Source of the DNA: CAZCDS01 sp964497585
GTDB lineage: Bacteria > Desulfobacterota > Desulfomonilia > Desulfomonilales > Desulfomonilaceae
DNA: 64,000 nucleotides
Direction: 5' to 3'
Assembly (NCBI GenBank): GCA_964497585.1
Contig: CAZCDS010000019.1
Span: 35,203 to 99,202, forward strand
The position numbers and the translations under genes are program-made. This document shows positions 19,013-27,266 of the stretch, in pieces (the stretch's first letter is position 1; each line of letters opens with the position of its first letter). The notes below the pieces were generated by a model. The model was not told the origin of the DNA and did not search any database. It was given only the letters and a program-made list of their open reading frames with translations.

Positions 19013-19723
19013 CTAGAAAGCAAATCCGAGACTCGGAAACATCGTGCCGATGGCTATGTAGAGTCCCACAACTCCCAGCAGAGCTCCGGCTGCTCGTTTG
19101 ATGATAAGGTTTGCAGTACGGAGTCTCGCCGACCCCAGGAGATGCCTCGCCGCTCCCGCGGATGTGCCGACGGCGACAATAAGCAGGCAGTGCCCGATGC
19201 CGTAGAATAGCATCAGAAACCCACCGAAAACGGGACCTTTCACCGGTATGAGACTCACGATGAGCAGCAGGGCAGGTCCTGTACAGGGCAGCGAGACAAG
19301 ACCGAACATGAATCCGAACAGGGCTGCTCCCACATACCCGCTGAATTTCGGGAGCTTGTCCTGAGAGATGGCCAGGGGAATGTGAAATAGATCCATGAAG
19401 TGGAGTCCCAGAAGGATGCATATCCCGGCTACCACATAGATCATGTACCGTGACTGGAGGAAGGGCGCGGCAGCCAATCCCACGGAGAAGAGAACGGCCA
19501 GTTCGAGACTGAATCCGAGCACAAAGACGACGGTATACAGAAAGGACTTCTGTGTTGTCATCTCCTCTCCCATGCCCCCTATGAACCCTATCAACAGGGG
19601 AACCATCACCAGTACGCACGGATTCATTGCGGTGAGGGCTCCTCCCAGGAACGCTCCGACAGCCGCCAAAACGAGGCTCCCCGATGACAACCACTGTTGG
19701 ACTAGTACTATAATCGATTCCAT
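19013..19723 (-). CDS. ccdA: CcdA-family thiol:disulfide transmembrane electron carrier
   Basis: A 236-residue inner-membrane protein of six helices, the short CcdA/DsbD-core type. It carries electrons from cytoplasmic thioredoxin to periplasmic thiol proteins. The redox cysteines are in MNPCVLVM (C36) and SLPCTGPALLLI in helix 4, the standard pair. The ATG at 19723 follows AGGAG by six bases. It sits 55 bases after an exported thioredoxin and just before the exported FmdE-like protein, so the likely chain is cytoplasmic thioredoxin to CcdA to periplasmic thioredoxin. That context, not homology alone, links it to the metalloid operon rather than cytochrome c maturation. Confidence 0.88.
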   Translation of the reverse strand: MESIIVLVQQWLSSGSLVLAAVGAFLGGALTAMNPCVLVMVPLLIGFIGGMGEEMTTQKSFLYTVVFVLGFSLELAVLFSVGLAAAPFLQSRYMIYVVAGICILLGLHFMDLFHIPLAISQDKLPKFSGYVGAALFGFMFGLVSLPCTGPALLLIVSLIPVKGPVFGGFLMLFYGIGHCLLIVAVGTSAGAARHLLGSARLRTANLIIKRAAGALLGVVGLYIAIGTMFPSLGFAF

Positions 19724-19778
19724 GGAGTTCTCCTGATATCGTACTCGCCTTCAGAGATCGGAAAAGCGCAGAACCCCG

Positions 19779-20258
19779 CTACCATGGCTTGCGCTGAACC
19801 TGTTGGGGCATCCCGGGCGCCTTCGGTATGGGTATTGATTGGGATTGGGCGGCTGATCGATTTGGGGGAGCCAAGCCCATTTTCCTGAAGATTTGCATGA
19901 TCTGCTGCCGCTCAAGCGTTCCCTCATTCCTGAAAAACTCCTTCCCATTCGGTGCAAGAAACACTTGTGTGGGCATCATCCTGATCCGGAAAGCCCTCAC
20001 AAGGTCCTTATTAGCGTCCATGTCCACCGTCGTGACAATGGCTTTGCCTGCATACGCTCTCTGCATGTCCTTCAGGATGGGCTTCATATACTTGCAGGGA
20101 ATGCACCAACCGCGACCGAACTCAAGGAGAACGGGTACGCGTTTGGCCATGAGCGTTTGAAGATTAATTCTTTTCGCAGCGGCCGCGTCACTTGTCAGGA
20201 GTGACGCGGTGAGGATCATGCAGAAACAGGACACCAGAAGCAACCTGGCTGTTTTCAT
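19779..20258 (-). CDS. Exported thioredoxin-fold protein
   Basis: A 159-residue protein with a signal peptide (about residues 1-28, LLLVSCFCMILTASLLTSDAAAA) and one thioredoxin domain. The active site is WCIPC (C52, C55), and the cis-Pro is in RMMPTQVFLAP. A Gln/Pro-rich tail follows. The first ATG (20267) directly abuts GGAGGT, whereas the second (20258) has it nine bases away; the second is preferred. It lies immediately upstream of ccdA in the same operon and is its natural periplasmic acceptor. It would reduce disulfides or metal-thiol adducts in the periplasm. Confidence 0.85.
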   Translation of the reverse strand: MKTARLLLVSCFCMILTASLLTSDAAAAKRINLQTLMAKRVPVLLEFGRGWCIPCKYMKPILKDMQRAYAGKAIVTTVDMDANKDLVRAFRIRMMPTQVFLAPNGKEFFRNEGTLERQQIMQIFRKMGLAPPNRSAAQSQSIPIPKAPGMPQQVQRKPW

Positions 20259-20392
20259 CAGATTCATACCTCCGAAAATCGCTTATCGTGAATTTGACAG
20301 GAACGCGTCCTTCCAACCCCAGTCCCGTTTTGCGTGAGAGAGCGGTTGCCCGGACGTGGAACAATTCGATCGTTGTTCCGACCCGCGTCCTC

Positions 20393-20626
20393 TTAGGCAC
20401 TGAGCCATTTTGTGAGATCAGACTCCTTGGGAAGCTTTCCAGCAAGCTTCACTTCGCCATCGACCACCAGAGCTGGGGTCATGAAGACTCCGTAATCAGC
20501 AAAAACTTTGATGTCTTCGACCTTCACAACCTCCACGTCAAGTCCTTTCTCCCGGATAACACCGTTCACCATGTCGTATAACTTGTTGCACTTGGTACAA
20601 CCTACTCCAAGAATCTCTATTTTCAC
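20393..20626 (-). CDS. Small thioredoxin (MTH895/TM0996 family)
   Basis: A 77-residue cytoplasmic thioredoxin-fold protein of the redox-active disulfide protein 2 type. The active site is CTKC (C10, C13) in ILGVGCTKCNKL, and the cis-Pro lies in FMTPALVVDGEV. The family is very often encoded beside ArsP-like permeases and ArsR regulators, exactly as here. The start is GTG at 20626 with AGGAGG five bases upstream. It could pass reducing equivalents to the permease or CcdA, or carry a metalloid; neither is proven. It lies 83 bases downstream of the permease gene. Confidence 0.88.
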   Translation of the reverse strand: MKIEILGVGCTKCNKLYDMVNGVIREKGLDVEVVKVEDIKVFADYGVFMTPALVVDGEVKLAGKLPKESDLTKWLSA

Positions 20627-20709
20627 GGTTTCCTCCTGATTCCTACTCGTTGGGTTTTTCCTTGTTTCCCGCGCTCAGGCACGGACTTCGCGCGGCCTCA
20701 ATGAATTCA

Positions 20710-22134
20710 TCAGCCGAAGAATGTTCCGTAAAGCACCCCTGACAAGGTGGCCACCGCACATACCAGGGCAACGAATACAACAGTCTTCTTGGTGCCCATG
20801 ATGCTCCGGATGACGAGCATGTTGGGAAGAGACAGGGCAGGCCCTGCCAAGAGCAACGCCAATGCCGGCCCTTTGCCCATTCCGCTGCTCAAGAGACCCT
20901 GGACAATGGGAACCTCCGTTAACGTGGCGAAATACATGAACGCGCCTGCCACCGACGCCAGAGCGTTCGCCCCTATTGAGTTGCCACCGAGAGCCCACCC
21001 AACCCACTCTGAAGGTACTAATCCTTCGTGATCAGGTCGCCCCAAGAGGAATCCTGCCACAAGGACGCCAACAAAGAGGAGGGGCAGAATCTGCTTGGCA
21101 AATCCCCACGACTCATTGAACCACTCCTGGACCTCATCGTTTCCTGTTGTCGTGAGGATCGAGAGAGCTACGACGCCCGCAGTGAAGGGAATGAGCGGGA
21201 CACCCGGAAACATTATGGCCAGAAGACCCACCGGCACAAACGCTATGAGCGTTTTCCACCAGGGAACGCCAAACCACTTCACGAGCACCACGGCAAATCC
21301 AAGGGAAAGGATCGCCGTAACAGTCCATTTCGCCGAATAGATGGAGTACCAGAGTCCCGCGCTATCTCCAGGCTTTCCCCAGTTGGCAAAGACAAGGATG
21401 CCAATCATCAGAGCGAAATAGCTCGCTGTCTTCCAGAGAGGCCGATCTTCCTCCGGACGAGCACCGATTGAGGGTGGCGCGGATTGAGCTCTTCGCTTTT
21501 CTTCCTTCAGGAATATCAGGTGCATAAGGAGGCCGATGATAACACTGAAGGCCACTGCTCCTACCGCGCGTGCAATGCCCAGCTCCGTCCCCAGAATCCG
21601 GGCCGTGAGTATGATAGCCAGCACGTTAATTGCAGGCCCGGAATACAGGAAGGCTGTAGCCGGTCCGAGTCCGGCTCCTCGGCTCCAGATACCGGCAAAC
21701 AAGGGCAGAATGGTGCACGAACAGACTGCCAGGATCGATCCTGAGACGGAGGCTACCGGGTAGCAGATGTACTTCGGTGCGGTAGGCCCCAGGTACTTCA
21801 TCACCCCTTCTTGGCTCACGAAGACGGCAATGGCTCCGGCTATGAAGAAGGCAGGGATGAGGCACAGCAGAACGTGCTCCTGCGCGTACCACTTGACCAG
21901 GTAAAGCGATTCCATGACGGCCCGGTCAAAGCGGACGTTGCCCACGGGAAGAAAGAAGCACGCAGCCAGAACCCCGATTACCGCAAGAAGTGGCTTCCAT
22001 TCATCTCTCCAATAGGACAAGCGGAAGCTCTCCTTGAGTGTGCCCATAGTGGCCGACAATGCTGAAGGAGCTCTCAGCCGGTGGTCCGATAAGGTATGGT
22101 CAGTCGTTTCAGTAATACTATGATGGTGGGCCAT
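20710..22134 (-). CDS. ArsP-like permease (PF03773/DUF318)
   Basis: A 474-residue inner-membrane protein of the DUF318 permease family. Some members (ArsP) export trivalent organoarsenicals; many remain uncharacterised. The hallmark is AVCSCTILPLFAGIW in the first half, with two adjacent Cys that could bind a metalloid. The second half repeats the fold with AGAFMYFATLTEVPIVQGLL and AGPALSLPNMLVIRSIMG. A His-rich N-terminus (MAHHHSITETTDH) precedes the first helix. The ATG has AGGAG seven bases upstream. An ArsR-type operator lies 15 bases before the start, so the permease operon should be derepressed by metalloid independently of arsR. Substrate could be arsenical or another thiophilic metal. 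Confidence 0.85.
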   Translation of the reverse strand: MAHHHSITETTDHTLSDHRLRAPSALSATMGTLKESFRLSYWRDEWKPLLAVIGVLAACFFLPVGNVRFDRAVMESLYLVKWYAQEHVLLCLIPAFFIAGAIAVFVSQEGVMKYLGPTAPKYICYPVASVSGSILAVCSCTILPLFAGIWSRGAGLGPATAFLYSGPAINVLAIILTARILGTELGIARAVGAVAFSVIIGLLMHLIFLKEEKRRAQSAPPSIGARPEEDRPLWKTASYFALMIGILVFANWGKPGDSAGLWYSIYSAKWTVTAILSLGFAVVLVKWFGVPWWKTLIAFVPVGLLAIMFPGVPLIPFTAGVVALSILTTTGNDEVQEWFNESWGFAKQILPLLFVGVLVAGFLLGRPDHEGLVPSEWVGWALGGNSIGANALASVAGAFMYFATLTEVPIVQGLLSSGMGKGPALALLLAGPALSLPNMLVIRSIMGTKKTVVFVALVCAVATLSGVLYGTFFG

Positions 22135-22148
22135 TCAATTCTCCTGTC

Positions 22149-22170
22149 TATTTGACCATTTTACCAAATA
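22149..22170 (-). promoter_or_regulatory. ArsR-type operator upstream of the permease
   Basis: TATTTGAC (22149-22156), six-base spacer CATTTT, then ACCAAATA (22163-22170): an inverted repeat with two mismatches. The left arm and spacer are nearly identical to the perfect operator upstream of arsR at 22612-22633. It lies directly upstream of the permease ribosome site. Confidence 0.7.
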
Positions 22171-22251
22171 AGACAATAAATCCGCCAAAGAAAAAGCCTC
22201 GATCCGGCAGCGACGTCGCTACCCCCGACCGGGCTTCCGCATCATCGAATC

Positions 22252-22599
22252 TCAACGGCTGCAGCCTGCAGACCCGCATCCTGCCATTACCGCGCGTTGC
22301 TCTTCAAGTCTGTCAAAGAGAACTCCTTCAACGCATTGGGAGAAATCCAAGACACAGGGCATTGTCAACCTGTAGAAGATCTTCAAGCCTTCCCTGCGGT
22401 CCGTAACGATGCCTTGTTTCCTGAGGATCGACAAGTGCTTCGACACGTTCGACGTGTCCGTGCCGACATGCTCGACGATCTCGCAAACGCATTTCTCCTC
22501 CTGCTGGAGAAGCTCGACAATGCCGAGGCGAACAGGATTACCGAGGGCCTTGAATACGTCGGCCTTCATGCGGAGGCGTTGTCGTTGCTGTTCGGTCAT
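22252..22599 (-). CDS. arsR: ArsR/SmtB-family metalloregulator
   Basis: A 115-residue winged-helix repressor. The metal-binding box is EEKCVCEIVEHV (C37, C39) at the start of the recognition helix region, matching the classic ELCVCDL site for As(III)/Sb(III). The recognition helix is TSNVSKHLSILRKQGIV. Further Cys in MPCVLDFSQC and in the tail CGSAGC may add ligands. AAAGGAACACGAG precedes the ATG. Its promoter overlaps a perfect inverted repeat, implying autorepression. It is separated from the permease by about 117 bases containing a second operator. It is expected to release DNA on binding arsenite or an organoarsenical. Confidence 0.93.
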   Translation of the reverse strand: MTEQQRQRLRMKADVFKALGNPVRLGIVELLQQEEKCVCEIVEHVGTDTSNVSKHLSILRKQGIVTDRREGLKIFYRLTMPCVLDFSQCVEGVLFDRLEEQRAVMAGCGSAGCSR

Positions 22600-22611
22600 C
22601 TCGTGTTCCTT

Positions 22612-22633
22612 TATTTGACCATTTAGTCAAATA
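22612..22633 (-). promoter_or_regulatory. Perfect ArsR-type operator at arsR
   Basis: TATTTGAC (22612-22619), spacer CATTTA, GTCAAATA (22626-22633): a perfect 8-bp inverted repeat with a six-base centre. It overlaps the -10 element of the arsR promoter and ends 13 bases before the start codon. Confidence 0.8.
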
Positions 22634-22659
22634 GTACAAGACAGCCGCAGACTTGTCAA
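22631..22659 (-). promoter_or_regulatory. arsR promoter
   Basis: On the minus strand TTGACA (22654-22659) is followed after exactly 17 bases by TACTAT (22631-22636). This is a near-consensus sigma70 promoter. The operator begins inside the -10, so repressor binding would block polymerase. Confidence 0.8.
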
Positions 22660-23092
22660 GAAAAAAATCAAGAACCCGCGACGCCCGCCCATAAACGTCC
22701 ATCCGGCCAGCTCGTGGCGTCAACGGAACCGCGAACCTGCAGGGGTCTGTGAGTCCTTCGGCCGCAGAGGCTGCAGGCCTTCATGACTGGTGCTTTGCGG
22801 CCGCTATGCCGGCTTTGTGATGGAGCGGACGTGGGGGCACGTGCATCTCCGTCTTTGATGACCGGCCTTGCCGCATCATAGACCGAAGAGAAAGGCAGAG
22901 CCAATAGACAGTAATCCAGGGCTTGCGGTGCTGGGAGGTGCGGCCGATCCTCTTGGCAAGATCGGAACAGCGAGCGGGTACCTCAATCCAGGTCATTGGC
23001 GAGCGAGCATGCTTCCCGAAAATGCACTGCTGAGGCAAGGATCTTGACATTAACGTCTCGGGCATACTATAAAAAAAGCGGGAGATCTCGTG
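22660..23092. other. Intergenic region between arsR and a response regulator
   Basis: About 430 bases between divergent genes. No supported coding frame was seen. A minus-strand frame at 22781-23230 overlaps the regulator antisense and looks spurious. Confidence 0.45.
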
Positions 23093-23611
23093 ATGCCTGA
23101 AAGCGTGCTGAACGGAAAGCAAGTTCTTGCGGTGGATGATGAACCGGATGTCCTGGATATTCTCGGAGAGGAACTCGAAGAGTACAGCGTATCTTTGGAC
23201 AGGGCTACCACGTATGAAGAAGGCATTCAAAAGATGTCTTCGCTGACCTACGATCTGGTGATTCTAGACATCATGGGAGTGCGAGGATTCGAGCTGCTGA
23301 GGTATGCCGTGGCCAAGAAGCTGCCCGTCGTCATGCTGACGGCTCACGCGCTCAGTCCGGATACCCTCAAGAAATCGATTGAACTGGGGGCCCGGGCATA
23401 TCTTCCCAAAGACCAGCTCGGCCAGATCGCCCCTTTTCTTGAGGACGTGATAGAACTGAATTACCAATCAGGCTGGAAAGCCGTTTTGAACAAGCTTGGC
23501 AGTTCTTTCGGAAAGCGATTCGGCCCGGAATGGAGAAAATCCGAAAAGGAGTTCTGGGACAAGTTCGAAAAGGACCTGGAGGTCGGTGATTCCACGATCA
23601 TCCAGTCCTGA
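23093..23611 (+). CDS. Response regulator with short C-terminal extension
   Basis: A 172-residue protein. The receiver domain covers about residues 8-125: acidic pair in VDDEPD, predicted phospho-acceptor D59 in LVILDIMGV, Thr in VVMLTAHA, and Lys in YLPKDQL. A basic and aromatic tail of about 45 residues (WRKSEKEFWDKFEKDL) follows with no DNA-binding fold that I recognise. ATG 23093 has GGGAG eight bases upstream; the overlapping GTG at 23090 is less well spaced. The histidine-kinase gene starts 40 bases downstream, so they form a two-component pair. Confidence 0.85.
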   Translation: MPESVLNGKQVLAVDDEPDVLDILGEELEEYSVSLDRATTYEEGIQKMSSLTYDLVILDIMGVRGFELLRYAVAKKLPVVMLTAHALSPDTLKKSIELGARAYLPKDQLGQIAPFLEDVIELNYQSGWKAVLNKLGSSFGKRFGPEWRKSEKEFWDKFEKDLEVGDSTIIQS

Positions 23612-23651
23612 TCGATGACGAGTATGCCCGTCAGAATTCCGGGGGTTATGT

Positions 23652-24401
23652 GTGGGAATCAAACATATACAGACCGCTCACCTCGTTCATGACCTGAAGA
23701 ATCCCGCGAATATCGTTGAGACCGGCGCCCGGTCCCTGCTCGAAAAGCAGGACCGGTATGGAACATTAACCCCCAGGCAGGAGAAAGTCGTGCGCCGAAT
23801 GCTCCGAAGCGCCCTGAAAATCAAGCTGTTGGCCAATAACATGCTCGAAGTGGATATGGCATCCCACGGGGTAACGAAGAACCGGCAATGTACGCTGCGC
23901 GACATCATCAAAAGTGCTGTCACCGAAGTATTCGACGTGGTTGATCCGCAGGTCTCCGATGCTGTCTTGGGCGCGAAGGATCTGGAAGCATTACAGGAGG
24001 TGCTCAGCCGGCATTTCATATTCTTGGAGGCCGACGCAAGAGAATTCGTGAACCCAATCGAAATCGACGATATCAAAATGAGTCTTGTTCTGACAAACCT
24101 GCTCTCCAACGCACTGAAGTACAAGCGTCAGCGAATATTCGTCACGCTTGCGGCGCAGGCGGGGAATATCAGAGTCTCGGTCAAAGACGACGGCCCGGGC
24201 ATTCCGGAGCATTTCCACGAGCAGATCTTCGACCAGTACTTCCAGTGTCTAGAGGTGGATGGCTTCCCGGTACGAGGGCATGGGCTCGGGCTGGCCGGAG
24301 CGCAGGCGCTGACCGAAGCCCTGGGCGGCCGGTTGTACCTCTGCAGGTGCGACAGAGGAGCGGAGTTCGTCGTTGAGGTAGCCTGTCCGGCAGAGAAATA
24401 G
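23652..24401 (+). CDS. Compact sensor-less histidine kinase
   Basis: A 249-residue soluble kinase starting almost at the H box: AHLVHDLKNPANIVETG with predicted phospho-acceptor H13. The N box is LTNLLSNALKYKRQ, then G1 VKDDGPGIPEH and G2 GHGLGLAGAQAL, so the ATPase is complete. No sensor domain or membrane segment exists, meaning its input must come from a partner protein. An insert of about 35 residues between the helical pair and the N box carries LEALQEVLSRHFIFLEAD. The start is a GTG with GGGGG eight bases upstream. It follows the response regulator by 40 bases. Confidence 0.85.
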   Translation: MGIKHIQTAHLVHDLKNPANIVETGARSLLEKQDRYGTLTPRQEKVVRRMLRSALKIKLLANNMLEVDMASHGVTKNRQCTLRDIIKSAVTEVFDVVDPQVSDAVLGAKDLEALQEVLSRHFIFLEADAREFVNPIEIDDIKMSLVLTNLLSNALKYKRQRIFVTLAAQAGNIRVSVKDDGPGIPEHFHEQIFDQYFQCLEVDGFPVRGHGLGLAGAQALTEALGGRLYLCRCDRGAEFVVEVACPAEK

Positions 24402-24841
24402 GCATCCGAAGCGACGCACGATTGGGATGGTTCCCGGCGTTGAGGCAAACCAGTCATTGCTTGATTTCCACCCGCGATTAGGTCTGTTTTCCTGGGGGAT
24501 GGCGGGGCGATCCGGACCATGAGGAAGGAAGGGAGCCCCACCAGATTGTCGAGGGGGCCATTCGGGATCTATCCGCCATCGCTGACAGTGATGCGGTGTC
24601 AGGCAAATGACCGTGTAACAGTGTTTTGAGCCTCGTAACCCGCGTCCTCTCCCTCTGGCAGAGGGCGCGCTCATTCTGCATTGAGTCTCTCAGTGCATGG
24701 AAGGTGGTAGGAGCGCCCGAGGGATGGGGCTCGTGAGGGAGTTCCCTACCGAAAGGCCCCAGAAGTGGACGGCTTAGGCTTTCCTTGATCGGCGTATCTT
24801 CCCGCGCTTCCCTGGATTGTGTCGACGGAGCGTTCCTCCGA
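24402..24841. other. Intergenic stretch with a small hairpin
   Basis: About 440 bases without a supported gene. CCCTCTGGCAGAGGG near 24650 can fold, and its surroundings resemble a CTCTCCCTCT dispersed palindrome also seen at 44698-44728. Confidence 0.4.
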
Positions 24842-24870
24842 TTGACAGTTTGTAACGGTTGGTTTACTCT
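24842..24870 (+). promoter_or_regulatory. Promoter of the ptsH-ptsI operon
   Basis: TTGACA (24842-24847) is followed after 17 bases by TACTCT (24865-24870). It lies 114 bases upstream of the HPr start. Confidence 0.6.
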
Positions 24871-24984
24871 GGGTTTACGGAGCGAAACAGTCCGATCGAA
24901 CCGTGGGCCGGATCACTCTTTGGGCGCTATTGGGTCAGGGCATGAGACAATAGCTGAGTCTTTTACGAAAAGCACGGGCAGGAA

Positions 24985-25272
24985 ATGCACGACGATGCGA
25001 AGGCACTGGAAAAGAGACTGATCGTCCCCGAGGGGTTGGGTCTTCATGCCAGAGTGGCCACGTCTTTGGTACAGGCCATGGAAGAATACTCATGCCAGGT
25101 CACTCTCATCAAAGATGATGTGGAAGTGAGTGCCAGAAGTGTGCTAGGGTTACTGCTTCTGGCGGCCACCCCCGGCTCGGAACTTCTCGTGAGAGCCACA
25201 GGGCCGGATTCCGTTCAAGCAATTGAGGAGATAACCCGTCTGATCGAAAATGACAACTCCGGAAAGCATTGA
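24985..25272 (+). CDS. ptsH: Phosphocarrier protein HPr
   Basis: A 95-residue HPr. H21 in GLGLHARVA is the residue phosphorylated by enzyme I. S52 in SARSVLGLLLLA corresponds to the regulatory Ser-46 of Gram-positive HPr, which suggests possible control by an HPr kinase (none is seen here). The N-terminal extension of about nine residues is acidic and variable. The gene overlaps the enzyme I gene by 23 bases, so they are cotranscribed and probably coupled. No EII components lie nearby, so a regulatory rather than sugar-transport PTS is likely. Confidence 0.93.
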   Translation: MHDDAKALEKRLIVPEGLGLHARVATSLVQAMEEYSCQVTLIKDDVEVSARSVLGLLLLAATPGSELLVRATGPDSVQAIEEITRLIENDNSGKH

Positions 25273-27085
25273 CACAAGTCGGAATACCGCCGTAGCAGAG
25301 AGCTCGGACGCGGAAACCAACAGACTCGTAACCGGCATCGGAGTTTCCGGGGGCGTGGCCATCGGGCAGGTCGTGCTGGTTGAGCGCGTCAGTACCGAGA
25401 TCTACCCCCAACGAATTCTCCCACCCGAAGAGATACCCGCGGAAACCGCGCGCTTCGAACTGGCCGTCCAGGAAGCCGAGACGCAACTCAAGCAAATCAA
25501 GGCCCTGATCAAACCCGGCCATCCGCTTGAGGACCACAAGTACATCCTGGACGCGCATGTGATGCTCCTGCGAGATCAGATGTTCTTTGAGGGTACAAAG
25601 CGCTTGATAACCCGGGAAGGACAGAACGCTGAATGGGCTCTCGTCGAGATCATCGCGGGAATATCTGCCGCGTTTGACACCATTGAGGACGAGTACCTCA
25701 AAGAGCGGGCGCGGGACGTCCACTCCGTGGGAGAGCGGGTCCTCAGGATCCTCATGGGCCGGGAGGATGACGGAAGAATCCACAAGTTGCCTCCCAATTC
25801 CATCGTGGTCAGCCACGATCTCTCTCCGGCCGATACCGCACAAATTCAGAGCGCCAGCGTTCTCGGTTTTGCAATTGATATGGGCGGCAGGACATCCCAT
25901 ACCGCGATCATGGCCCGCTCGCTGAAGTTGCCCGCGGTGACCGGCCTCGAACGCCTTTCCCGGCAGGTCCAGACCGGTGACACCATCATTATCGACGGGA
26001 GTACCGGCGCAGCGATCATCAATCCCGATCCTGAAATGATCTTCCGATATCGGGAACGGCAGGAGGTCTACCGCAACTACCACAAGAACCTGTTGGCTTT
26101 CGGCCGGCTGCCGGCTGTGACGAGTGACGGCGCCTTTTCCACGAGGGTCCTGGCGAATATCGAACTTATGGACGAGATCGAAATCGCCCGTCAACACGGA
26201 GCCGAAGGAATCGGACTGTTCAGAACCGAATACCTCTTTCTCGGCCGGAAGGATCTTCCATCAGAGGAAGAACAGTACGAAGCGTACCGGCAGGTTCTGG
26301 AGACCAACAATCCCGATCCGGTGACGATTCGAACGTTGGATGTCGGCGCAGATAAATTCGCACTGAACCTCAACGTGGCCAGTGAGACCAATCCCGCAAT
26401 GGGCTTGAGGGCCATCCGTCTCTGTCTCGACCGGCCCGACCTGTTCAGGACTCAGCTCCGGGCGATTATCCGGGCTTCGGCTCACGGCTCCTGTCGGGTG
26501 CTGATCCCCATGATCTCATGTTTGCCCGAGCTGCGCGCGACCAGGAAGATACTCCAGGAGGAAAAAGAGGCCCTTGCGAGATCCGGTGTGCAATTTGACC
26601 CGGATATTCCACTCGGGATACTTGTAGAGGTCCCCTCTGCCGCGGCCATAGCCGATCTGCTTGCCAGGGAAGCGGATTTCTTCAGTATCGGGACAAACGA
26701 CCTCATTCAGTACGCGCTCGCCATCGACCGGGTTAACGAGCACGTGAACTATCTCTACGATACGCTCCATCCTGCGGTGCTCCGCATGATCCGCCAGATC
26801 GCCAACGCAGGGGAAGCCCACGGGATCCCCGTGGCAATGTGCGGCGAAATGGCGGGCGACCCGGTGAACGCGCCAATTCTCCTGGGAATGGGGCTCAATG
26901 AGCTGTCCATGAACGCACTCTCGATCCCCATGGTAAAGAAGCTTATCCGCTCCATCAGCATCCACGAGTGCAGAGATCTGACCACTCGAGCCTTCGAGAT
27001 GACCACGGCCCATGAAATCCGAGGCTGCCTGGAGCAGTGGATTCGGGAACGCTTCCCTCAGGACTATTTCGTGAGCGAATCTTAG
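25250..27085 (+). CDS. ptsI: PTS enzyme I (phosphoenolpyruvate-protein phosphotransferase)
   Basis: A 611-residue enzyme I that moves phosphate from PEP to HPr in the cytoplasm. The phospho-His is H217 in MGGRTSHTAIMARS. The PEP-binding TIM barrel holds GIGLFRTEYLFL, NPAMGLRAIRLCLDR and SIGTNDLIQYALAIDR, and the proton-donor Cys is in VAMCGEMAGD. About 20 N-terminal residues before the conserved VTGIGVSGGVAIG are extra. There is no GAF domain, so this is ptsI rather than ptsP. It overlaps ptsH by 23 bases. Confidence 0.95.
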   Translation: MTTPESIDTSRNTAVAESSDAETNRLVTGIGVSGGVAIGQVVLVERVSTEIYPQRILPPEEIPAETARFELAVQEAETQLKQIKALIKPGHPLEDHKYILDAHVMLLRDQMFFEGTKRLITREGQNAEWALVEIIAGISAAFDTIEDEYLKERARDVHSVGERVLRILMGREDDGRIHKLPPNSIVVSHDLSPADTAQIQSASVLGFAIDMGGRTSHTAIMARSLKLPAVTGLERLSRQVQTGDTIIIDGSTGAAIINPDPEMIFRYRERQEVYRNYHKNLLAFGRLPAVTSDGAFSTRVLANIELMDEIEIARQHGAEGIGLFRTEYLFLGRKDLPSEEEQYEAYRQVLETNNPDPVTIRTLDVGADKFALNLNVASETNPAMGLRAIRLCLDRPDLFRTQLRAIIRASAHGSCRVLIPMISCLPELRATRKILQEEKEALARSGVQFDPDIPLGILVEVPSAAAIADLLAREADFFSIGTNDLIQYALAIDRVNEHVNYLYDTLHPAVLRMIRQIANAGEAHGIPVAMCGEMAGDPVNAPILLGMGLNELSMNALSIPMVKKLIRSISIHECRDLTTRAFEMTTAHEIRGCLEQWIRERFPQDYFVSES

Positions 27086-27266
27086 AGAATCTGTCCGGAA
27101 TGGCAACCTGGATAGAGAGAGCGGCTCAAGCCTCCGGTTTGCTTTCTTTACCGTCGTGATATTCAATACGCGGTCGAGCGGGTACGATTCCTTCTCACCC
27201 CAACCCTCTCCTTCTTGCAATTTCAGGCCGACGCAGCCTCCGTCAGAGAGCGGCGGCGAGGACGAT

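Noticed and set aside
22781..23230. 149-residue minus-strand frame overlapping the response regulator
   Set aside because: Antisense to a clear receiver domain and without conserved features.
25109..26197. 362-residue minus-strand frame antisense to ptsI
   Set aside because: Antisense of a conserved gene in a GC-rich genome; no recognisable domain.
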